5,378 nucleotides of DNA from Candidatus Cloacimonadota bacterium (lineage in GTDB: Bacteria > Cloacimonadota > Cloacimonadia > Cloacimonadales > Cloacimonadaceae), in assembly GCA_023230245.1 (NCBI GenBank), contig JALNXT010000123.1:1-5378 (forward strand), in the 5' to 3' direction. The stretch's first letter is position 1; each line of letters opens with the position of its first letter. The notes below the pieces were generated by a model. The model was not told the DNA's origin. It made no database searches and saw nothing but the letters and a program-made list of their open reading frames with translations. This document shows positions 1 to 5,378 of this stretch, in pieces. The translations under genes were made by a program, and so were the position numbers.

Positions 1-1
1 A

Positions 2-1192
2 AATGCTCAAGAAATAAGAAGAATAAATTTAAAACAAGCTATTCAAATTGCATTGGATAGTAATTTATCTATACGTTCTTCTGCTTATTCTGTAGATATT
101 CAGAAAGCTTTAAAAGGAAATGCAATTGATATTCCAAAAACTTCTATTGAAGGACAATATGGTCAAATAAATTCATATTCTAAGGATAATACTTTTACTA
201 TTTCACAGTCATTTTCATTTCCTACTGTTTACGTAAATCAAAATAAATTAGCAAATGCAAATGTAAAAAGCAGTAAATGGGAATTAAAAACATCTCAACT
301 TGAAATTGCAACACAAGTGAAACAAATTTACTGGCAACTTGCTTATTATTACTCAAAACAGAAATTGTTTATACTTCAAGACAGTCTTTACTCAAGATTT
401 CAATATGCTGCTGAGTTAAGATTAAAAACAGGAGAAACAAATCGTTTGGAAATGATTACAGCTCGTTCGCAAAGTATGGAAGTTAGAAACCAGTTAAAGC
501 AAGTAAATGCTGATATAAATATATTAAATCAGAAATTGAATTTACTTTTAAATACAACGTCAACTATATATCCAACTGATACTGTATTATGTCGTTTTGG
601 TTTTTATCCTTCAGCTGATAATTTCTCAATATCTGATAATCCTTCATTAGGACTTGCCCAGCAGCAGCTTGAAGTATCAGGATTAGAAACAAAGGTAGAA
701 AAAAGCAAAATGTTACCTGATTGGGGAATTGGATACTTTAGTCAAACTATGCAAGGAACTCAAGAAATAAATGGAGTTCAACGCAGTTTTGGACTTGGGG
801 ATCGTTTTTCTGGTGTTCAAGCTAATATATCAATTCCACTTTGGTTCACTCCTTATACTTCAAAAATTAAAGCAGCAAAAATTAAACAACAAGTTGCTCA
901 GATTAATGTTGAAAATTATTCAAAATCACTTATGGGAAACTATAATTCCTTAATGGAAGAATATTCCAAGTATAATAATAGTCTTGATTATTATGAAAAA
1001 CAAGCTATTCCTGAAGCTGATTTAATTATTGATCAAGCAACAAAAAGTTATCAAACAGGATCATTAGATTATTTTGATTATATCCAAAGTCTTAGTCGTG
1101 CTTTAAGCATTAAGCTTAATCACCTCGATGCACTTAACAACTATAACCAAACAATTATTTCTATTGATTTCATTCAAGGTAAAATCTTTTAA
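2..1192 (+). CDS. TolC/CusC-family outer-membrane efflux protein, 5'-truncated by window edge
   Basis: This is the outer-membrane channel of a tripartite RND metal-efflux pump. The frame is open from base 2 to the TAA at 1190-1192 (396 codons), so the TTG at 53 is an internal codon and not the true start. The visible protein begins NAQEIRRINLKQAIQIALDSN: a likely signal-peptide end (NAQ) followed by the usual first helix of an OEP domain. Two OEP repeats can be seen, roughly residues 8-190 and 200-390. The first carries the long helical hairpin around RLKTGETNRLEMITARSQ. The second ends with an SYQTGSLDYFDYIQSLSRAL stretch and a YNQTIISIDFIQGK tail, which is typical of Bacteroidota CusC/CzcC proteins. 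Only the signal peptide, or an upstream fused RND domain, is missing. The next gene starts 11 bases after the stop. The family call is firm; the metal substrate is not determined. Confidence 0.93.
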   Translation, partial: NAQEIRRINLKQAIQIALDSNLSIRSSAYSVDIQKALKGNAIDIPKTSIEGQYGQINSYSKDNTFTISQSFSFPTVYVNQNKLANANVKSSKWELKTSQLEIATQVKQIYWQLAYYYSKQKLFILQDSLYSRFQYAAELRLKTGETNRLEMITARSQSMEVRNQLKQVNADINILNQKLNLLLNTTSTIYPTDTVLCRFGFYPSADNFSISDNPSLGLAQQQLEVSGLETKVEKSKMLPDWGIGYFSQTMQGTQEINGVQRSFGLGDRFSGVQANISIPLWFTPYTSKIKAAKIKQQVAQINVENYSKSLMGNYNSLMEEYSKYNNSLDYYEKQAIPEADLIIDQATKSYQTGSLDYFDYIQSLSRALSIKLNHLDALNNYNQTIISIDFIQGKIF

Positions 1193-1203
1193 ACAAATGT
1201 ATT

Positions 1204-2385
1204 ATGACAAAAAATAAATTTATATCATCATCAATTATACTCGCTCTATTTATATCATTAGTATCTTGTAGTGGTGGCAAAAAAGTAGACGAAGCTAAAG
1301 AGGTTGAAATACTACCTGAAAATATTGTTGAAATGCGAGATGATCAGATAAAACTTGCCGACATTCAAATGGGGACAATTGAATATCGTTCAATAAGTGG
1401 AACACTTAAAGTAAGTGGCTTAATAGGTGTTGCTCCTCAAAATCTTGCAACAGTTTGTATGCCTATGGGTGGTTTTGTAAAAAGCACAAAGCTTATGCCT
1501 GGCAATACTGTTAAAAAGGGACAAATACTTGCTGTTTTAGAAAATCCTGAATTTGTAGACATTCAGCGAGATTATCTTGAAGCAAAAAGTAAATTAAAAT
1601 TTGCTAAGGCTGAATATGATCGTCAAGAAGAACTTTATAAAAATGGTATATCCTCCCAAAAGAATATGCAACAAGTTACCTCTGATTACAAAAGTCTAAA
1701 AGTTCAAGTAAATGCCTTGGAACAAAAATTATCACTTATAGGCATTAATCCTTTAAAATTAAATGAAGACAATATAAGCAGGTCAATAGCTTTAGTCTCA
1801 CCTATTTCTGGCTATGTAAAAACAGCCAATATAAGCATTGGAAAAAGTGTTTCGCCATCAGATATTTTATTTGAGATAATAAATACTGATAAATTATTCC
1901 TTGAGCTTAATTTGTTTGAAAAAGATGCAGATCAAGTTTCAAATGGACAAAAAATTCATTTCTTTATTAATGGAGAAAGAGAAGAACATGAAGCATCAAT
2001 ATATCAAATAGGAAGGTCTGTGAATGCGGATAAAACTTATAAAGTATATGCAAATGTTTCGAGTTATTGTAAAAATCTATTGCCAGGAATGTATGTTAAT
2101 GCTAAAATAGATGCCTCAACTAATGAAGTAACAGCATTACCAACAGAAGCTATTGTTAGCTTCGATGACAAAGATTATATCTTTATATTTGAAAAAAATA
2201 AAAAAGAAGATGGAAAACCTTTTACTGAATATCAGATGGTACAAATACATAAAGGAGTTTCTGATTCAGGATATACTGAAATAACTTTACCAGAAGGCTT
2301 TGATATTAAAAAGATAAAAGTGGTTATTAAAGGGGCATATAATCTGCTTTCTGCAAAGAAAAATGCAGGCGAAATGAGTTGTTAA
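1204..2385 (+). CDS. CusB/CzcB-family periplasmic adaptor (membrane fusion) lipoprotein
   Basis: This is the periplasmic adaptor that links the inner-membrane RND pump to the outer-membrane channel. The 393-residue length is normal for the family. The N-terminus is a lipoprotein signal: basic MTKNK, a hydrophobic stretch at 6-20 and the lipobox LVSC, with lipidation expected at Cys22. The first lipoyl/barrel-sandwich half is near 82-115 (GGFVKSTKLMPGNTVKKGQI). An alpha-hairpin follows at about 117-180 (DYLEAKSKLKFAKAEYDRQE onward). The second lipoyl half is near 198-225 (SPISGYVKTANISIGKSV), then a beta-barrel to about residue 305 and a membrane-proximal domain ending VVIKGAYNLLSAK. Unusual points are the CMPM sequence at 85-88, where other members mostly have small or hydrophobic residues, and a C-terminal MSC instead of a His-rich tail. 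The ATG at 1204 is chosen because it directly precedes the signal peptide. The leader is A-rich with no Shine-Dalgarno. Metal specificity is unknown. Confidence 0.93.
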   Translation: MTKNKFISSSIILALFISLVSCSGGKKVDEAKEVEILPENIVEMRDDQIKLADIQMGTIEYRSISGTLKVSGLIGVAPQNLATVCMPMGGFVKSTKLMPGNTVKKGQILAVLENPEFVDIQRDYLEAKSKLKFAKAEYDRQEELYKNGISSQKNMQQVTSDYKSLKVQVNALEQKLSLIGINPLKLNEDNISRSIALVSPISGYVKTANISIGKSVSPSDILFEIINTDKLFLELNLFEKDADQVSNGQKIHFFINGEREEHEASIYQIGRSVNADKTYKVYANVSSYCKNLLPGMYVNAKIDASTNEVTALPTEAIVSFDDKDYIFIFEKNKKEDGKPFTEYQMVQIHKGVSDSGYTEITLPEGFDIKKIKVVIKGAYNLLSAKKNAGEMSC

Positions 2386-2404
2386 TCAATAATAAAAAAT
2401 ATTT

Positions 2405-2737
2405 ATGAAAGAAATAAAAGCATTTGTAAAACCATTTAAAGTAAATGATATATTAAATCAATTAAAGTTAGATGGTTTTCCTAATACTACTGTATCAATG
2501 GCTGAAGGTACAGGTAATTTTGAAGGAGATGAATCATATATTTCAACATACTTTTCTATAACTGATAGTAAGGTTGTTCAAATTGAAATAGTATGTAATG
2601 ATTCTGATGTTGAAAAAATAGTTGGTATAATTTCGAATAAAGGACGAACAGGCAATCATGGTGATGGTATTATCTATGTTTCCGAAATTCAAAAAGTTTA
2701 TAAAGTAAAAACAGGTTTGGAATCTACTGTAGATTAG
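2405..2737 (+). CDS. PII-superfamily signalling protein, PII-NG-like, linked to metal efflux
   Basis: This is a small cytosolic protein, probably a trimer, of the PII (GlnB/GlnK) superfamily. At 110 residues it is close to the 112 of GlnB. It starts like PII (MKEIKAFVKPFKVNDIL), keeps the GxG at 35-37 before the T-loop, the IEIV strand at 60-63, the B-loop RTGNHGDG at 81-88 and a C-loop-like YKVKTG at 99-104. Differences from GlnB are large: the T-loop (about 37-55) is rewritten and one residue shorter, the TELYRGAEY uridylylation context is absent, the B-loop lysine after GDG is Ile89, and the C-loop arginines are lysines. A role in GlnD/GlnE-type nitrogen control is therefore unlikely. Its position between pump genes and a P1B ATPase matches the PII-NG subgroup associated with CusABC-type operons. 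I infer that it senses a nucleotide or metal signal and modulates efflux; the ligand and partner are unknown. It starts 19 bases after the adaptor gene, with an A-rich leader. Confidence 0.88.
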   Translation: MKEIKAFVKPFKVNDILNQLKLDGFPNTTVSMAEGTGNFEGDESYISTYFSITDSKVVQIEIVCNDSDVEKIVGIISNKGRTGNHGDGIIYVSEIQKVYKVKTGLESTVD

Positions 2738-2746
2738 TCTTTTTTA
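2721..2746 (+). terminator. Possible weak intra-operon terminator or attenuator hairpin
   Basis: The stem AATCTA (2721-2726) pairs with TAGATT (2730-2735) around a CTG loop. A run of six T follows about four bases later. The hairpin overlaps the last codons and stop of the PII-like gene and precedes the ATPase start at 2767. The stem is only 6 bp with a single G-C pair, so it is weak. It could trim read-through to the ATPase or be chance in AT-rich DNA. Confidence 0.25.
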
Positions 2747-2766
2747 CTTGGAAAAATATAAAATAA

Positions 2767-4845
2767 ATGGAAAAATTTAAACTTAAAAATCTTGATTGTG
2801 TTAATTGTGCAATTAAAATTGAAGATAATGTTAGAAAAATGGAGGAAGTAAAGTTTGTCAATGTTGATTTTGCAAATTTAACACTTACCATTGACACATA
2901 TAATATCAAAAAGGTTATATCAAAAATTAAAGAAATTGAACCAAAAGTGGAAGTCTTGGAAAATAATAAAGATAATAATGTGAGTGAATTGTCAGAACAC
3001 AGACCTCCAATTATTAAAGTAGTTTCTGCTCTTTTAATTTTACTTATAGGTATTATATTTGAGAAATCATTATATAATACACCCTTCCATTTTGCGGAAT
3101 ATTTTGTATTTGTGATAGCTTATATTATTGTAGGTTGGAAGGTGATTGCTGAGGCCTTAAGAAATATATTAAAAGGACAATTTTTTAACGAATATTTTCT
3201 AATGACTATTGCTACATTAGGAGCTTTTGCAATAGATGCAATGGCTGAAGCTGTTTCTGTTATGCTATTTTATGTGGTGGGTGAATTGTTTCAAGATATT
3301 GCAGTTGGTCGTTCCCGTAAGTCAATAAAATCATTGCTTGAAATCAAACCTAATTATGCAAATTTATTGATAAATGGCGATGTTAAAATTGTTTTACCTG
3401 ATGATATAAATGTTGGAGATTTAATAATTGTGAAAGCTGGGGAAAAAATACCTATAGATGGTGAAATAATAGAAGGAAGTTCTTTTTTAGACACTTCTGC
3501 TTTAACTGGTGAAAGTATACCTAGGAAAGTTAAGGAAAACGATTCTGTACTATCTGGTATGATAAATCAAAATGGATTATTAAAAATAAAGGTAACGAAA
3601 TGTTTCAGCGAATCTTCTGTTTCAAAAATCCTTGAAATGGTTGAAAATGCTACTTCTAAAAAGTCTCAAACTGAAAAATTTATTACAACATTTGCAAAAT
3701 ACTATACACCAGTTGTTGTTTTTGGTGCATTGCTATTAGCCGTTTTACCACCCATTTTATTTGTAAGTCAAACATTTGGTGATTGGATTTACCGTGCTTT
3801 AGTAGTTTTGGTAGTTTCCTGTCCTTGTGCTTTGGTTATAAGTATTCCTCTTGGTTACTTTGGCGGTATTGGAAGTGCATCCAGAAAAGGAATCCTTGTC
3901 AAGGGGTCTAATTTTCTTGATGCCCTAACACAAGTAAAAACAGTGGTATTTGACAAGACTGGTACACTGACAAAAGGTGAATTTAAAGTTTCAGAAATCG
4001 TTACATTTAATAGTTTTACAAATGAACAGATAGTGGAATACGCTGCTTATGCTGAAGCTAATTCAAATCACCCTATTGCAAAATCAATTTATGATGCTTT
4101 TGGAAAAAATATAGATATTTCGAGAATTAATCAGTTTGAAGAGATATCAGGTCATGGAATAAAAGCTCTTATTGATGGGAAAATTATTCTTGCTGGTAAT
4201 GACAAATTGATGCATAAGGAAAAGATTAATCATCCTTTGTGTAAAATTAAAGGTACTGTTATTCATATCGTAATAGAAAATATTTATGCTGGTTATATAA
4301 TTATTTCCGACACATTGAAAGATGATGCTATAGAAACAATAAAAAAACTTAAGGCAAAGAATATTCTAACAGTAATGCTCACAGGCGATAATAAATTAGC
4401 CGCGGAAGACTTTGCAACAAAATTAAATATTGATAAATACTATGCTGAACTTTTGCCAGAAGATAAAGTGACTCATATTGAAAACATGATTGATAAAAGC
4501 AATAAGAGTAAAATTGCATTTGTTGGTGATGGTATTAATGACACTCCTGTAATTGCTCGTGCTGACATTGGTATTGCTATGGGTGCTCTTGGTTCTGATG
4601 CAGCAATTGAGGTCGCAGATGTTGTTTTAATGACAGACTCTCCTTCAAAAGTGATTGATGCTATTGATGTAGCAAATAGCACAAGAAATATTGTTTGGCA
4701 AAATATAATAATTGCAATGGGAATAAAACTAATATTTATTATTCTTGGTGTATTTGGTATTGCTTCGATGTGGGAGGCTGTTTTTGGTGATATTGGTGTT
4801 ACTTTAATAGCTATATTTAATTCCATAAGAATATTGAAGAAATAA
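2767..4845 (+). CDS. cadA: P1B-2-type heavy-metal-translocating ATPase (Zn/Cd/Pb exporter)
   Basis: This inner-membrane pump uses ATP to export divalent soft metals from the cytoplasm. The 692 residues hold all the family parts in order. An N-terminal HMA domain (about 1-65) carries DCVNC with Cys11 and Cys14. Transmembrane helices lie near 82-98, 110-127, 143-156 and 159-176. The actuator has TGES at 247-250. Two more helices lie near 314-334 and 341-365, the second with the metal-site Cys352-Pro353-Cys354. The phosphorylation motif DKTGTLT starts at Asp396; His435-Pro436 is the N-domain HP motif; TGD is at 539-541 and GDGINDTP at 587-594. The last two helices carry Lys654 and Asp675 (GDIGVTL), the pair that marks the P1B-2 Zn2+/Cd2+/Pb2+ group and is not expected in Cu+ pumps. 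ZntA would be an equally good name. It starts 29 bases after the PII-like gene with no Shine-Dalgarno and looks intact. Confidence 0.96.
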   Translation: MEKFKLKNLDCVNCAIKIEDNVRKMEEVKFVNVDFANLTLTIDTYNIKKVISKIKEIEPKVEVLENNKDNNVSELSEHRPPIIKVVSALLILLIGIIFEKSLYNTPFHFAEYFVFVIAYIIVGWKVIAEALRNILKGQFFNEYFLMTIATLGAFAIDAMAEAVSVMLFYVVGELFQDIAVGRSRKSIKSLLEIKPNYANLLINGDVKIVLPDDINVGDLIIVKAGEKIPIDGEIIEGSSFLDTSALTGESIPRKVKENDSVLSGMINQNGLLKIKVTKCFSESSVSKILEMVENATSKKSQTEKFITTFAKYYTPVVVFGALLLAVLPPILFVSQTFGDWIYRALVVLVVSCPCALVISIPLGYFGGIGSASRKGILVKGSNFLDALTQVKTVVFDKTGTLTKGEFKVSEIVTFNSFTNEQIVEYAAYAEANSNHPIAKSIYDAFGKNIDISRINQFEEISGHGIKALIDGKIILAGNDKLMHKEKINHPLCKIKGTVIHIVIENIYAGYIIISDTLKDDAIETIKKLKAKNILTVMLTGDNKLAAEDFATKLNIDKYYAELLPEDKVTHIENMIDKSNKSKIAFVGDGINDTPVIARADIGIAMGALGSDAAIEVADVVLMTDSPSKVIDAIDVANSTRNIVWQNIIIAMGIKLIFIILGVFGIASMWEAVFGDIGVTLIAIFNSIRILKK

Positions 4846-4859
4846 AAGAGAATGTAAAT

Positions 4860-4915
4860 ATATTGTAATAGCATCCCTAGTAAGGACTGCTATTATAATA
4901 TTCATATCTTTATTG
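4860..4915 (+). terminator. Operon-end hairpin, probable intrinsic terminator
   Basis: Fifteen bases after the ATPase stop, 4860-4873 pairs with 4888-4901 to give a 14-bp stem with one G-T wobble (4865:4896). Its core is TAATAGCA against TGCTATTA. The 14-base loop can close further through TCC (4874-4876) with GGA (4884-4886). A T-rich but interrupted tract follows (TCATATCTTTATTGTTGTT). Placement directly after the last operon gene supports a terminator. The AT-rich stem and broken T tract make its strength uncertain. Confidence 0.6.
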
Positions 4916-4943
4916 TTGTTCAACACATATAAGTTCCAATAAT

Positions 4944-4990
4944 AAGCTGTAACTCTGTAATCATTATTTTATAGAGTTACAGCTTTATTT
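4944..4990. terminator. Second strong hairpin, probable terminator, possibly bidirectional
   Basis: AAGCTGTAACTCT (4944-4956) is perfectly complementary to AGAGTTACAGCTT (4973-4985). The stem extends inwards through one G-T wobble to 17 bp around an 8-base loop (4961-4968). On the plus strand it is followed by TTATTTG-type T-rich sequence; on the minus strand the sequence leaving it (CTTATTATTGG) is also T-rich. It lies between the efflux operon and a converging gene, so it could end transcription from either side. Confidence 0.65.
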
Positions 4991-5154
4991 GCTTCAATAA
5001 TACAAACTCAATGTTCACATTTTTCTTATATAATAAGGTGAATACAATACAAAAATTAGTATTTGTCAACGAGTTATGCATTTACTATTTATTTAACAAT
5101 CAATCAAGCTTGAATTTATAATCAGAATACTAAAGACATAAATACTTTCTTTTG

Positions 5155-5177
5155 TCGGAGGATGGTACTTGTTCCGA
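5155..5177. repeat. GC-rich imperfect palindrome, possible repeated extragenic element
   Basis: TCGGAG (5155-5160) pairs with TTCCGA (5172-5177), 6 bp including one G-T wobble, around an 11-base loop. About half of the bases from 5154 to 5185 are G or C, against roughly 30% around it. Neither strand has a clear T tract after the stem, so it does not look like a terminator. It could be a copy of a dispersed intergenic repeat or a protein-binding site; only one copy is visible here. Confidence 0.3.
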
Positions 5178-5255
5178 TATGCAGTATATTCCTTTTAATA
5201 ACAATATTTTTTTTGGGTGATTATAAGCAATTTCCCTATGTTGAAATCATGTTAA

Positions 5256-5378
5256 TTATGGAATAAATACTTCTTCAACATCCCAATTCTTTCTAATGTT
5301 TATTGTTTTCGAAAAATATTTGATTTCCTCAGGAAGAATTCTATTATAATAATCTCCGTAATCCCATTTATTGTTCTT
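5256..5378 (-). CDS. C-terminal end of an unrecognised protein, truncated by window edge
   Basis: On the minus strand a frame is open from the window edge to a TAA whose complement lies at 5256-5258, giving 40 codons plus stop. The peptide starts KNNKWDYGDYYNRILPEEI and ends RKNWDVEEVFIP. Its mix of Trp, Asp, Tyr, Gly, Pro and charged residues is protein-like, not the Lys/Asn/Ile/Phe low-complexity expected from random AT-rich DNA, and codon choice resembles the efflux genes. The start lies outside the window. I do not recognise the family and assign no function. It converges on the efflux operon, with the hairpin at 4944-4985 between them. Confidence 0.55.
   Translation of the reverse strand, partial: KNNKWDYGDYYNRILPEEIKYFSKTINIRKNWDVEEVFIP

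Larger units (their letters stand above)
4846..5255. other. Non-coding interval between convergent genes (410 bases)
   Basis: No convincing gene lies here on either strand. The interval holds the two hairpins at 4860-4901 and 4944-4985, a 10-bp palindrome TCAAGCTTGA at 5104-5113, and a GC-rich imperfect palindrome at 5155-5177. The rest is AT-rich sequence without recognisable tRNA, riboswitch or IS features. The longest plus-strand reading frame I noticed (5011-5121, 36 codons) is low-complexity and unsupported. Confidence 0.7.

Noticed and set aside
53..55. TTG at 53 as the start of the outer-membrane factor
   Set aside because: The frame is open to the window edge, and the 17 codons before it encode the conserved OEP start (LKQAIQIAL), so this is an internal Leu codon.
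771..953. 61-codon frame on the plus strand inside the outer-membrane factor gene
   Set aside because: It lies wholly within a well-supported gene in another frame and has no recognisable domain.
2724..2909. Minus-strand frame opposite the HMA domain of the ATPase
   Set aside because: It overlaps clearly conserved ATPase coding sequence and is explained as an antisense shadow.
4473..4874. 133-codon minus-strand frame opposite the ATPase C-terminus
   Set aside because: It runs antisense to the GDGINDTP and GDIG regions, its composition mirrors the ATPase codons, and no family is recognisable. It also crosses the operon-end hairpin.
5040..5075. Minus-strand TTGACA with downstream TATTCA-like sequence as a promoter for a small RNA ending at the 4944-4985 hairpin
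   Set aside because: A sigma-70-type box is weak evidence in Bacteroidota, which use a TTG/TAnnTTTG pattern, and the spacing does not fit that pattern. AT-rich DNA gives such matches by chance.
5104..5113. Perfect 10-bp palindrome TCAAGCTTGA as an operator
   Set aside because: It is isolated, short, and not near a start codon, so chance is a sufficient explanation.
5011..5121. 36-codon plus-strand frame between the operon and the convergent gene
   Set aside because: It is a low-complexity product of AT-rich DNA with no ribosome site, domain or context to support it.

Overview
The window reads as AT-rich chromosomal DNA (roughly 30% G+C by eye) from a member of the Bacteroidota. This rests on low GC, A-rich leaders without Shine-Dalgarno sequences before every internal start codon, and protein sequences closest in style to Bacteroidota heavy-metal efflux proteins. 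No rRNA, tRNA, CRISPR array, phage gene or insertion sequence is visible.

Positions 2-4845 are a compact, single-strand metal-efflux operon. Its members are (1) the mature part of a TolC/CusC-type outer-membrane factor, cut by the left window edge; (2) a CusB/CzcB-type periplasmic adaptor lipoprotein; (3) a small PII-superfamily protein; and (4) a P1B-type heavy-metal ATPase with Zn/Cd/Pb-type transmembrane residues. The gaps are 11, 19 and 29 bases, so co-transcription is very likely. The inner-membrane RND pump (CusA/CzcA) is not in the window and is expected just upstream. It may even be fused to the outer-membrane factor, as happens in many Bacteroidota.

The inferred division of labour is that the ATPase moves metal from cytoplasm to periplasm and the tripartite RND pump expels it across the outer membrane. 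The PII-like protein is the unusual member. It keeps the PII fold signatures but has a rewritten T-loop and no TELYRGAEY uridylylation context. It resembles the PII-NG subgroup, which has been linked by gene neighbourhood to CusABC-type pumps but whose mechanism is, to my knowledge, not settled.

Positions 4846-5255 are non-coding as far as I can see. A long hairpin just after the ATPase stop and a second, nearly perfect 17-bp hairpin at 4944-4985 look like terminators. A GC-rich imperfect palindrome near 5154-5185 stands out from the AT-rich background. At the right edge, the minus strand carries the last 40 codons of a convergent gene whose family I do not recognise.
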